Of a stretch of 37,226 bases of DNA, positions 7,314-14,552 are shown one piece after another. The notes beneath the pieces are model-generated. The model was not told the DNA's origin, did no database searches, and worked only from the letters and a program-made list of their open reading frames with translations. How positions within the stretch are numbered: the first letter of the stretch is position 1; every line of letters begins with the position of its first letter. Made by a program: the position numbers and the translations under genes. Source of the stretch: Polymorphobacter sp. (GTDB lineage Bacteria; Pseudomonadota; Alphaproteobacteria; Sphingomonadales; Sphingomonadaceae); contig NZ_JANYGL010000123.1 of NCBI RefSeq assembly GCF_025362435.1, positions 1-37,226 on the forward strand, in the 5' to 3' direction.

Positions 7314-8809
7314 GCGGCGATCCCCTCGCGCGGTTCGATCCTCAGGACTTCGGGCAGCGATAGTCGAAAGGTCGCTCCAGCACCAAGCTCTGAAATACAG
7401 GTGACGATGCCACCAAGACGGTACGATAGAGCACGGACATGGGCGAGGCCGAGTCCCTCGCCCGGCTGATCCTGGACTCCCGAGCGCCGGAAAAGCTCGA
7501 AAATGCGTTCGTGATCCTTCGAGGCGATTCCGCGGCCGTTGTCGGCGACGTCGATGATGATCCGCTGCTGCTCGCGCCGGGCGCTGACGACGATCCGCCC
7601 GGGACGCCCCGGCTGAAGATATTTCGTCGCATTTTCAATAAGGTTGGACAGGATCTGCTCGAGCGCAAGCCGGTCGGTAACGAGGGTCGGCATCGGGCTC
7701 TGGATGGCGATCTCGGCACCGAGCTCGTTGAGTCGGTACTGGAGGCTATCGCGAATCGACGCAGCCAGCGCGGCGATATCGACAGCCGCGGGGGCCAGCG
7801 TCCGCCGCCCTTCGCGCGACAGCCGCAGGATCGCGTTGATCAGCCGGTCCATCCGGTTGGTCGACGTCCGGATGAAGCCGATCGCCTCGGGAAGGTCGGT
7901 AAGTGCGTCGCGCGCCGCGCTATCCATCAGCTCAGGCGCGCTGGCGTCGACACGGTCGGCGAGCCCGGTCAGCGGGCCGATCCCGGCTTCGAGTTCGGCG
8001 GTGAAGCCCATGATGTTGACCAGCGGCGACCGCAGGTCGTGGCTCACGATATAAGCGAAGCGCTGGATCTCGTCGTTGGCCCGGCTGAGTTCGGTGGTTC
8101 GTGCTGCGACCGCGCCCTCGAGACCGGCATTGACGCCGCGCAGGCTGTCCTGCGCGCGGTTGAGATCGTCGGTGTAGCGCAGGACGATCCACGACATCCC
8201 CCCCATCAACAGCAGGATCAGGACGCCGACGACGCTGAGAACGATGTTGAGCAGGTCGGACGCATGGTCCTGCGCGGCGATCCGCAGCTTGAGCAGCCGC
8301 TGCTCCTCGCTCTCCATCACCGATGTCTGCTGGCGCAGCCCCGCCATCGACACGAAACTGTCGTCGACCGCGAAATCCGCCATTGCCCGGATCGCCGCGC
8401 TCGCGCTTTCAAGCCGGTCGATCGTCTTGCGCGCCGACGCGCGATGAAGCTCGGCTTCCTGCCGCAGCCCGGCGACCCGGCGCTGCTGCGCGGCGTTGTC
8501 GCGCGTCAGTCGTGCGATCGCGTCGATCGCCAGCGGGATGTCGTGCATCGTCCGCTTGTAGTTCGCGAGCGCGCCGTCGCGATGATACAACAGGTAACCC
8601 CGCCGCGCGTTTTCGAGCTGCTCGGTAAGGATCGTGAAACGGTCGAGCGCGCGCTCGACTTCGAAGGTGTGGACGACCAGCGCGGCGCGATGCCGGCTCT
8701 CGCGCGCGGCAAGGACGACCCCCCCGCCGACGACGGCCAGCAGGAGGAAGCTGCCGATCATCGCCGCGAAGACGACGCGCTGGAAAAAGCGATCGGTGAT
8801 GGTCACCAC
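7310..8809 (-). CDS. CHASE3-domain membrane sensor histidine kinase
   Basis: About 499 residues from the GTG at 8809 (a GTG at 8806 is the alternative; neither has a strong Shine-Dalgarno). Longer readings add an Arg-rich N-terminus that is only the shadow of the upstream gene. TM1 (about 12-35), an extracytoplasmic CHASE3 domain with the characteristic TEQLENARRGYLLYHRD, and TM2 (about 186-210). A coiled-coil linker leads to HisKA with YIVSHDLRSPLVN (phospho-His257). The HATPase has the N box (LSNLIENATKY) and G boxes (DNGRGIA, GEGLGLAHV). It should autophosphorylate in response to an unknown extracytoplasmic or membrane signal and feed the adjacent Rcp1-like regulator, whose start overlaps its stop. 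Confidence 0.92.
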   Translation of the reverse strand: MVTITDRFFQRVVFAAMIGSFLLLAVVGGGVVLAARESRHRAALVVHTFEVERALDRFTILTEQLENARRGYLLYHRDGALANYKRTMHDIPLAIDAIARLTRDNAAQQRRVAGLRQEAELHRASARKTIDRLESASAAIRAMADFAVDDSFVSMAGLRQQTSVMESEEQRLLKLRIAAQDHASDLLNIVLSVVGVLILLLMGGMSWIVLRYTDDLNRAQDSLRGVNAGLEGAVAARTTELSRANDEIQRFAYIVSHDLRSPLVNIMGFTAELEAGIGPLTGLADRVDASAPELMDSAARDALTDLPEAIGFIRTSTNRMDRLINAILRLSREGRRTLAPAAVDIAALAASIRDSLQYRLNELGAEIAIQSPMPTLVTDRLALEQILSNLIENATKYLQPGRPGRIVVSARREQQRIIIDVADNGRGIASKDHERIFELFRRSGVQDQPGEGLGLAHVRALSYRLGGIVTCISELGAGATFRLSLPEVLRIEPREGIAA

Positions 8810-8828
8810 CGATCGATAGCGAACCCGA

Positions 8829-9662
8829 TCAGGTCGCGATAGCGCGATTGGCCCGCCCAGCCAGTTCGGTGACGAACTGCCACGCGACGCGGCCCGAGCG
8901 GTGACCGCGCCCGGTCGCCCATTCGAGCGCCTCGCCGTCGCGGTAGGCAAGGCCGTACGCCGCCGCATAGCCGGCGACGATCGCGAGATAGGTGACCTGG
9001 TCGCAATTGTGGAAGCCGAGGCTCAGCCCGAAGCGGTCGGCGAGCGCGAGCCGGTCGTCGAGGACGTCGCGCGCGTTGATCGCGCTCGCCGCCTCGATGT
9101 CGGCGTGCTCGCGCGCCACGAGGTGCCGCCGGTTCGACGTCACGGCGATCCGGACATTATCGGGCCGCGCCTCGATGCCGCCGTCGAGGATCGAGCGCAA
9201 CGCCTTGTACTGGCGCTCGTCGGCCTCAAACGAGACGTCGTCGGCATAGACGATGAAGCGCCGCGCGGTCTGCCCGAGGGTGCGGAACAGCGCCGGCAGG
9301 CCGGTGAGGTCGTCGCGCGCAACCTGGATCAGCGCGAGTGCCGGGCCGGTCGCATCGGCGGCGACCGCGGCGTGGACCGCACGGACGAGCGAACTCTTGC
9401 CCATCCCGCGAGCACCCCACAGCAGGACGTCGTGCGCGGCGGCCCCGGCGGCATGGCGCCGGGTGTTCGCGAGGAGCGCGTCGCGCTGGGCGTCGACCCC
9501 GGCGAAGCGCGACAGCGGTTGTGCGGGGGGAGGGGGAACGGCGCGGAGGATGCCGCCCTCGAAGACGAAGGTGTCGCCGACCGCGGGGTCTGCGGGGGCA
9601 GGGCGGGGAGGGGCGAGGCGGTCGAGCGCGTCGGCGATGCGGAGGAGGAGGTCGTCGTTCAT
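8829..9662 (-). CDS. DUF815-family AAA+ ATPase
   Basis: 277 residues from ATG 9662 (MNDDLLLRIADALDRL). Walker A is LLWGARGMGKSSLV (about 81-93) and Walker B is FIVYADDVSFE. The motif VTSNRRHLVARE is the sensor region typical of DUF815 proteins. Residues RDVLDDRLALADRFGLSLGFHNCDQVTYL and GRGHRSGRVAWQF close the domain. DUF815 ATPases are soluble and widespread in alphaproteobacteria. Their biological role is not established. Nineteen bases separate it from the sensor kinase that follows, so it is probably the first gene of the signalling operon. That association may be simply positional. Upstream lie a palindromic repeat pair and, divergently, yajC. Confidence 0.88.
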   Translation of the reverse strand: MNDDLLLRIADALDRLAPPRPAPADPAVGDTFVFEGGILRAVPPPPAQPLSRFAGVDAQRDALLANTRRHAAGAAAHDVLLWGARGMGKSSLVRAVHAAVAADATGPALALIQVARDDLTGLPALFRTLGQTARRFIVYADDVSFEADERQYKALRSILDGGIEARPDNVRIAVTSNRRHLVAREHADIEAASAINARDVLDDRLALADRFGLSLGFHNCDQVTYLAIVAGYAAAYGLAYRDGEALEWATGRGHRSGRVAWQFVTELAGRANRAIAT

Positions 9663-9704
9663 CCCGGCGCGGTACCACCGGCGGCGGCGCCGCGAAAGTC
9701 GGCC

Positions 9705-9899
9705 CCTTCTAAATCCTCCCCCGTCTTCGGGGGAGGGGGACCGCGCCTCTTGGCGTGGTGGAGGGGGCCTCACACGCGGAATTCACGTTGCGGAGCCCTC
9801 TCCACCATCGCGAAGGGCGATGGTCCCCCTCCCCCGCAAGAGCGAGGGAGGATTAAGAAGCAAGTGCTCCCGCGAGGGCGAGGGCGAGGGAGGATCTAG
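9705..9899. repeat. Paired two-hairpin palindromic repeat (copy A)
   Basis: Two copies of a unit of about 60 bp in inverted orientation (9705-9768 and 9796-9860), separated by about 27 bp, plus a degenerate half copy (9861-9899). Each unit has a hairpin of type CCTCCCCCG / CGGGGGAGG followed by a second of type ACCxCGCC / GGCGxGGT, and ends in GTGGAGGGGG. The second stem differs between arms by compensated changes, showing selection on pairing. The same family recurs at 11956-12015 and 12383-12560. It fills the divergent gap between the DUF815 gene and yajC. Confidence 0.85.
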
Positions 9900-9947
9900 C
9901 GAAGGTCTTCCCTCGAAGCCGGGGACGACCCCCCACACGCCCCCCAT

Positions 9948-9975
9948 TTGCGCGCTACCCCGCATCGGCTATAGA
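9948..9975 (+). promoter_or_regulatory. Candidate sigma-70 promoter of yajC-secD
   Basis: -35 TTGCGC (9948-9953), 16-bp spacer and -10 TATAGA (9970-9975), giving a leader of about 27 nt before the yajC start. A reasonable but not perfect match. Confidence 0.45.
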
Positions 9976-10008
9976 CCCCCGCAATCCTGTTCCACGGAAG
10001 CGACTTTC

Positions 10009-10353
10009 ATGTTCTCATCCCCGGCCTATGCCCAGGCGGCAGCGGCCCCCGGCGGCCTCCAGGGCAACCTGCTCCTGTTCCTGCCGTACGTCGCGATCTT
10101 CGCGATCTTCTACTTCCTGATGATCCGGCCGCAGCAGCAGCGCGCCAAGGCGCATCGCGCCGCGATCGACGCGGTCAAGCGCGGCGATGAGGTCGTCACC
10201 GGCGGCGGGCTGATCGGGCGGGTGACCAAGGTCGCCGAAACCGAGCTCGAGGTCGAGGTCGCGACCGGGGTCAAGCTCCGCGTCGTCAAGGGCACGTTGT
10301 CGGAAGTCCGGACCAAGCCGCTCCCCGCCGCCGCCAACGACGCAAAGAACTAA
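10009..10353 (+). CDS. yajC: Preprotein translocase subunit YajC
   Basis: 114 residues. YajC is the small inner-membrane partner of SecDF that assists SecYEG translocation. After a short N-terminus (MFSSPAYAQAAAAP) comes a single membrane segment (LLLFLPYVAIFAIFYFLMI) followed directly by the family signature RPQQQRAKAH. The soluble domain has GDEVVTGGGLIGRVTKV and ends near VKGTLSEV. A GGAAG precedes the ATG by 8 nt. It starts the yajC-secD-(DUF559)-secF cluster; secD follows after one base, so the two are co-translated. Confidence 0.96.
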   Translation: MFSSPAYAQAAAAPGGLQGNLLLFLPYVAIFAIFYFLMIRPQQQRAKAHRAAIDAVKRGDEVVTGGGLIGRVTKVAETELEVEVATGVKLRVVKGTLSEVRTKPLPAAANDAKN

Positions 10354-10354
10354 C

Positions 10355-11953
10355 ATGCTCGGCTTTCCGAACTGGAAAGTGTGGACGATCCTCGCCACGC
10401 TCGTCCTCGGCGTGATCTTCGCGATCCCCAACTTCGTCCCCGCGTCGACGCTCAGGTCGATGCCGTCGTTCGTGCCCACCGGCACGCTCAACCTCGGCCT
10501 CGACCTGCGCGGCGGCAGCTACATGATGCTCGAGGCGGCGACAGACGACGTCCGCAAGCAGAAGCTCGACAGCCTCGAGGAAACCGCGCGGACCGAGCTG
10601 GCGGGAGCCGATGGCGGCCCGGTCAAGTACCGCGACCTCGGCATCAGCGGCAACGCCGTCTCGCTGACGGTGACCGATCCGACGACGCTCGACCGCGCGG
10701 TCGAGACGCTGCGCAAGGTGACGCGCCCGGTCGGCAACCTGACCGGCCAGCGCGACGTCGAGATCGCCGTCGTCGACGGCAACCGGGTGACGATGACCCC
10801 GACCGACGCCGGGATCACGTCGGCGACCAACAGCGCGATGGAGCAGGAAGTCGAGGTCATCCGCCGTCGGATCGACGAACTCGGCACGCGCGAGCCGACG
10901 ATCGTCCGCCAGGGCGACAACCGCGTCGTCGTCCAGGTTCCCGGCTTGCAAGATCCATCGGCGCTCAAGGCGTTGATCGGCAAGACCGCCAAGCTCGAGT
11001 TCAAGCTCGTCGACACCGAGGCCGATCCCGCCGAGGTCGCCGCGGGTCACGCCCCCGCCGGCAGCCAGATCCTGCCGTTTGCCGACCAGCCGGGCACCGT
11101 CGCCGTCAAGCGCCGTGCCATGATTACGGGCGACCAGCTCGTCGACAGCCAGGTCGGGCAGGACGACAATGGTTCGCCCGCGGTCACCTTCCGCTTCGAT
11201 GCAACCGGCGGCCGCCGCTTCGCCAAGGCGACGCAGGAGAATGTCGGCAAGCCGTTCGCGATCATTCTCGACAACAAGGTGATATCCGCGCCGCGTATCA
11301 ACGGCGCGATCCTCGGTGGGTCGGGGATCATCACCGGCAACTATACCACCGCGAGTGCCAACCAGTTCGCCATCCTGCTCCGCTCGGGCAAGCTGCCGGT
11401 CGAACTCAAGATCGTCGAAGAACGCACCGTCGGCCCCGATCTCGGGGCGGACTCGATCCGCGCCGGCAGCCTCGCCGCCGGCACTGCGGTGATCGCGGTC
11501 GCGCTGCTGATGATCGTCACCTATGGCCGCTTCGGCGTCTATTCGGTGATCGCGCTCGTCCTCAACATGATCCTGATCATCGGCGTGATGTCGGTCGTCG
11601 GAGCGACGCTGACGCTGCCGGGGATCGCCGGGCTGGTCCTGACGATCGGCGCGGCGGTCGACGCCAACGTCCTGATCAACGAGCGCATCCGCGAGGAGCA
11701 GCGCAAGGGCAGGGGCGTCATCGCCTCGGTCGAAGTCGGCTTCCGCGACGCGACGCGGACGATCTGGGACGCCAACTCGCTCAACATCATCGTCGCGATC
11801 ATCATGTTCCTGTTCGGCTCGGGTCCGATCAAGGGCTTTGCGGTGGTGCTGTCGATCGGCATCGCGACGAGCGTCTTCACCGCCGTAACCGTCGTCCGCC
11901 TGATGGTCTCCCGCTGGCTGACCAGCGCCCGCCCGAAGGCGCTGGCGATATGA
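10355..11953 (+). CDS. secD: Protein translocase subunit SecD
   Basis: 532 residues, normal length. SecD with SecF uses the proton-motive force to pull translocating proteins into the periplasm. N-terminal TM (about 9-26), then motif LNLGLDLRGGSYMMLEA. The periplasmic P1 region includes the base (VEVIRRRIDELGTREPTIVRQG), and the C-terminal half holds five TMs with GAAVDANVLINERIREE. Following an ATG one base after the yajC stop, it has no strong Shine-Dalgarno of its own. Normally secF follows at once in this class. Here about 640 bp carrying palindromic repeats and a DUF559 gene intervene. Confidence 0.97.
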   Translation: MLGFPNWKVWTILATLVLGVIFAIPNFVPASTLRSMPSFVPTGTLNLGLDLRGGSYMMLEAATDDVRKQKLDSLEETARTELAGADGGPVKYRDLGISGNAVSLTVTDPTTLDRAVETLRKVTRPVGNLTGQRDVEIAVVDGNRVTMTPTDAGITSATNSAMEQEVEVIRRRIDELGTREPTIVRQGDNRVVVQVPGLQDPSALKALIGKTAKLEFKLVDTEADPAEVAAGHAPAGSQILPFADQPGTVAVKRRAMITGDQLVDSQVGQDDNGSPAVTFRFDATGGRRFAKATQENVGKPFAIILDNKVISAPRINGAILGGSGIITGNYTTASANQFAILLRSGKLPVELKIVEERTVGPDLGADSIRAGSLAAGTAVIAVALLMIVTYGRFGVYSVIALVLNMILIIGVMSVVGATLTLPGIAGLVLTIGAAVDANVLINERIREEQRKGRGVIASVEVGFRDATRTIWDANSLNIIVAIIMFLFGSGPIKGFAVVLSIGIATSVFTAVTVVRLMVSRWLTSARPKALAI

Positions 11954-11955
11954 CG

Positions 11956-12015
11956 CCTTCTAAAATCCTCCCCGCCTTCGGGGAGGGGAACCATGCCCTT
12001 GCATGGTGGAGGGGC
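11956..12015 (+). repeat. Two-hairpin palindromic repeat (copy B, single unit)
   Basis: One unit directly after the secD stop: hairpin CCTCCCCG / CGGGGAGG with loop CCTT, then hairpin ACCATGC / GCATGGT, ending in GGAGGGGC. It has the same architecture and orientation as the left arm of copy A. It lies 32 bp upstream of the DUF559 start codon. Confidence 0.85.
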
Positions 12016-12047
12016 AGCGGTGCGAGCTCGCGCGCCGGACAGGCCAC

Positions 12048-12599
12048 ATGAGCGGCGCACCCGCGATCGTCGACACCGCCCGCCGTCTTCGTGGCACGAT
12101 GAGCCTCCCCGAAGTCATGCTTTGGCAGGAACTCCGCCAGCGCCCGGGCGGACTCAAATTCCGCCGCCAGCACGCCATCGGTGAGTATGTGCTCGATTTC
12201 TACTGCGCCTCGGCTCGTCTCGCGGTCGAGATCGATGGTCGCTCGCACGATGCCGGCGACCGGCCCGAACGCGACGCTGCTCGCGACGCATGGCTTGCGG
12301 AACGCGGTGTCCGGTGCGTGCGGATCATCGCTGCAACCGTACTTGCCGACCCCGCAGGCGTCGCCGCATGGCTCGGTACCTTGATCTTCCCCGGCACGGG
12401 GAGGGGGACCGCGGCCCTCTTGGGGCGTGGTGGAGGGGCGGCCGAGCGAACCCGCTCTTCGAGCCCGTTGTACCGCCCCTCCACCATCGCAAGGGCGATG
12501 GTCCCCCTCCCCGAAGGCGGGGAGGATCAAGGGGTCTGCTCCGCAAGCGGGGAGGATCCTGTCGTCCGTGCGCTTGAAGGTCAGTCCGCATGCCGTTGA
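12048..12599 (+). CDS. DUF559 endonuclease-like protein inserted between secD and secF
   Basis: DUF559 proteins are small PD-(D/E)XK-fold nuclease-like proteins related to the Vsr mismatch endonuclease; their role is not established. Residues 1-112 are canonical: SLPEVMLWQELR (19-30), GLKFRRQHAIGEYVLDFYC, and the catalytic-type set Asp50 ... Glu61-x-Asp63 (VEIDG), then RDAWLAERGVRCVRI. I start at ATG 12048 (MSGAP). A longer reading from 12003 begins inside repeat copy B. The family usually ends near VAAWLGTLI (about residue 113). Here the frame runs on for about 70 low-complexity residues encoded by repeat copy C and stops at 12599, 10 bp inside secF. The natural stop was therefore probably lost when the repeat arrived. 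Absent from the usual secDF arrangement, so a likely insertion. Confidence 0.85.
   Translation: MSGAPAIVDTARRLRGTMSLPEVMLWQELRQRPGGLKFRRQHAIGEYVLDFYCASARLAVEIDGRSHDAGDRPERDAARDAWLAERGVRCVRIIAATVLADPAGVAAWLGTLIFPGTGRGTAALLGRGGGAAERTRSSSPLYRPSTIARAMVPLPEGGEDQGVCSASGEDPVVRALEGQSACR
12383..12560. repeat. Paired two-hairpin palindromic repeat (copy C)
   Basis: Left arm 12383-12441, right arm inverted at 12473-12532, separated by about 31 bp. A further partial hairpin unit (GCTCCGC / GCGGGGAG type) lies at 12534-12560. It has the same two-hairpin design as copies A and B. It overlaps the 3' end of the DUF559 reading frame, supplies its terminal codons, and ends 30 bp before the secF start. Confidence 0.85.
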
Positions 12600-13546
12600 A
12601 GATCGTTCCCGACAATACCAACATCGGCTTCGTCAAGCTGCGCTACCTCGCGTTCGCGCTGACGCTGCTGCTGACGCTCGGCTCGATCGGGTTGCTGGCG
12701 ACGCGCGGGCTCAACCTCGGGGTCGATTTCGTCGGCGGGTTGACGATGGAGGTGGCATTTCCGTCCCCGCCGCCGCTCGACCGGTTGCGTGGGGAGGTCG
12801 GAAGCCTCGGCGTCGGCGATGTCTCGCTGCAGGAGTTCGGCAACGCCCGGACGATCCTGATCCGCCTGCCGCTCCCCCCGGGCGACCAGGCGGCGGTCCA
12901 GCGCGTCGTCGCCAAGGTCCAGGCCGACCTCAAGGGCAAGTACGGCAACGTCAGCTTCCGCCGCACCGAATCGGTCAGCGGCAAGGTCAGCCAGGAGCTG
13001 ATCCGCAAGGGCGCGCTCGCGGTGCTGCTGTCGATGGCGGCGGTGGCGCTGTTCACCTGGTTCCGCTTTGAGTGGCATTTCGGCGTCTCGACCGTCGTCG
13101 CGCTGGTCCACGACGTCACGGTGACGCTCGGCTTCTTCGCGCTGACGCACCTCGAGTTCGACTTGAACGTCGTCGCGGCGATCCTGACGATCATTGGCTA
13201 CAGCCTCAACGACAAGGTCGTGATCGACGACCGGATCCGCGAAAACCTGCGCAAGTACCGGCAGATGGACATCGGCCCGATCATCGACCTCAGCGTCAAC
13301 GAGACGCTGCCGCGGACGGTGATGACCAGCCTCGCGATGATCACTGCGCTGACGGCGATGCTGCTGCTTGGCCCCGACGTCATCTTCGGCTTCACCGCGG
13401 CGATGTTGCTCGGGATCGTCGTCGGCACGTATTCGTCGATCTTCGTCTCGTCGTCGCTGCTGATCGCGCTCGGCGTCAAGCCGAAGATCGAGCCGCTGGC
13501 GAAGAAGACTGGCCCCTCGATCAACGTCGAGCGGGCGCGCCGTTAA
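12590..13546 (+). CDS. secF: Protein translocase subunit SecF
   Basis: 318 residues, full length. Partner of SecD in the inner membrane. N-terminal TM (about 16-40), then the SecF signature LNLGVDFVGGLTMEV, a short periplasmic domain, and five C-terminal TMs containing the conserved GYSLNDKVVIDDRIREN (about 203-219). The ATG at 12590 has GAAGG upstream. It overlaps the end of the DUF559 frame by 10 bp, so its translation may be helped by ribosomes ending on that frame. Without the DUF559 read-through, secF would be separated from secD by an untranslated hairpin-rich stretch. It is the last gene of the sec cluster. Confidence 0.96.
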   Translation: MPLKIVPDNTNIGFVKLRYLAFALTLLLTLGSIGLLATRGLNLGVDFVGGLTMEVAFPSPPPLDRLRGEVGSLGVGDVSLQEFGNARTILIRLPLPPGDQAAVQRVVAKVQADLKGKYGNVSFRRTESVSGKVSQELIRKGALAVLLSMAAVALFTWFRFEWHFGVSTVVALVHDVTVTLGFFALTHLEFDLNVVAAILTIIGYSLNDKVVIDDRIRENLRKYRQMDIGPIIDLSVNETLPRTVMTSLAMITALTAMLLLGPDVIFGFTAAMLLGIVVGTYSSIFVSSSLLIALGVKPKIEPLAKKTGPSINVERARR

Positions 13547-13577
13547 GCCTGCATTTTGTAGGATTTGGCCCACTATC

Positions 13578-13606
13578 TTGACATCGCGAACCAATTAGGC
13601 TATGAG
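13578..13606 (+). promoter_or_regulatory. Strong sigma-70-type promoter placed for a leaderless transcript
   Basis: A perfect -35 TTGACA (13578-13583), 17-bp spacer and -10 TATGAG (13601-13606). The ATG of the next gene begins at 13612, where transcription itself should start. Confidence 0.6.
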
Positions 13607-13611
13607 CGGGG

Positions 13612-14013
13612 ATGGTCGTTCCCCCGCCTCGTCGCCGTCGTCGTCGCACCGGCTGGATCCCGGCGCGCCAGCGTCAGTTCGTTACCGACCTCGCAACCTC
13701 GGGTAACGTCCGCGAGGTCTGCGCGCGGATCGGCCTGTCGCGGGCGAGCGCGTACAAGTTTCGCGAACAGCCGCACAACGCCGCCTTCGCCCACGCGTGG
13801 GACGCGGCGCTTGATAAATACATAAGTGAGATCGCGAACGAAGCGGCCGATCGCGTTATCGACGGCGAGACGCGGCCGGTAAAATACAAGGGCGCGATCG
13901 TCGGCGAGAAGGTCGTCATCAGCAATCGCCTGCTGACCGCGCTCCTGCTCTATCGCTCGCAACCGCGGACTAGCCGCGCGAAGCCGCCGAAAACGTCAAC
14001 ACTGTCAACTTAA
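13612..14013 (+). CDS. Small HTH protein (terminase-small-subunit-like)
   Basis: 133 residues. After a very basic N-terminus (PPPRRRRRRTGW) comes a homeodomain-like HTH (ARQRQFVTDLATSGNVREVCARIGLSRASAYKFRE, about 18-52), then an acidic/aromatic helix (NAAFAHAWDAALDKYI). I know this type as a recurrent small DNA-binding protein in sphingomonads that resembles the N-terminus of phage terminase small subunits. Its function is unknown. The C-terminal residues TLST come from one arm of a direct repeat (13995-14069). Start ATG 13612 lies only 5 bp after a good -10 box, so the mRNA may be leaderless. No intrinsic terminator separates it from secF. Regulator or prophage relic are both possible. Confidence 0.75.
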   Translation: MVVPPPRRRRRRTGWIPARQRQFVTDLATSGNVREVCARIGLSRASAYKFREQPHNAAFAHAWDAALDKYISEIANEAADRVIDGETRPVKYKGAIVGEKVVISNRLLTALLLYRSQPRTSRAKPPKTSTLST

Positions 14014-14069
14014 CGCCGCGACCGCAGGGCGCGATCACGGCGTTTAAAATGCCAACTCTGTCAACTTAA
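13995..14069 (+). repeat. Direct repeat flanking a hairpin
   Basis: Two 19-bp copies, 13995-14013 and 14051-14069, match in 17 positions and share CTGTCAACTTAA. They bracket a stem-loop. The first copy includes the stop codon of the HTH gene. The arrangement could be a duplication at an insertion point or a protein-binding array. Confidence 0.6.
14012..14044. terminator. Stem-loop terminator between convergent genes
   Basis: Stem AACGCCGCGA (14012-14021) with TCACGGCGTT (14035-14044), one mismatch, 13-nt loop, followed by TTTAAAAT. Suitable as a terminator for the HTH gene, and in reverse for the DUF3775 gene. Confidence 0.5.
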
Positions 14070-14077
14070 GCAGAGCG

Positions 14078-14479
14078 TCAGACGACCTGCCCGAGCCCGT
14101 CGCACGACAGGTCGAACGCGGCGAGCCCGCCTTCGAGGTACGCAGCCAGCATCGGCAGGTCGAGCAGGAAGTCGGCGGCGTCGTCGACCTCCTCGCTGGC
14201 GTCGTCCATCGCGTCCGACCACTCGCTCGCATCGTACGTCCCGCGCCCGACGAGCGCGAGCGCGACGAGTTCGGCCTTCTCGTCGTCGGCGAGGTCGTCG
14301 ATGATTGCGCGAAGTTCTTCCTCGGTCGGGTTGTCGCCGTCGTCCTCGATCTCGTCGGCGGCACCGTCGTCGGTCGGGTTCGAGCCGTCGTCGGGGTCGG
14401 TATCGGGCACCAGCGCCTCGAACTCGCGGGCCCGGAGGATAACGCGGCAGACGGTTTCGAGCGGGATAGTCAATTCCAT
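14078..14479 (-). CDS. DUF3775 protein
   Basis: 133 residues from ATG 14479 with AGGAG at 8 nt. Readings to 14779 merely cross the neighbouring gene. The pattern MELTIPLETVCRVILRAREFEA, then PDDGSNPTDDGA, then EELRAIIDDLADDEKAELVALALVGRGTYDASEW, ending in LAAYLEGGLAAFDLSCDGL, is what I know as DUF3775 of alphaproteobacteria. The protein is strongly acidic, with a run of Asp/Glu around residues 40-60, and soluble. No enzymatic motif is present and no function is known. It lies 73 bp downstream of the nitronate monooxygenase gene on the same strand, but its own strong ribosome-binding site suggests it may be separately expressed. Confidence 0.85.
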   Translation of the reverse strand: MELTIPLETVCRVILRAREFEALVPDTDPDDGSNPTDDGAADEIEDDGDNPTEEELRAIIDDLADDEKAELVALALVGRGTYDASEWSDAMDDASEEVDDAADFLLDLPMLAAYLEGGLAAFDLSCDGLGQVV

Positions 14480-14552
14480 GGGCGTCTCTCCTGTGTCGAC
14501 CGCAACGACGCCGGTGCGCCGGGGTTCCTCACCCGGCTGCGGCCAAGCCTGA

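Noticed and set aside
9705-9899. CRISPR array
   Set aside because: Units are inverted and imperfect, there are only two to three, and there are no regular unique spacers. They are paired palindromes instead.
10381-12051. Long plus-strand frame overlapping secD
   Set aside because: Shadow of secD in another frame with Arg/Asp/Pro-rich translation. secD is certain.
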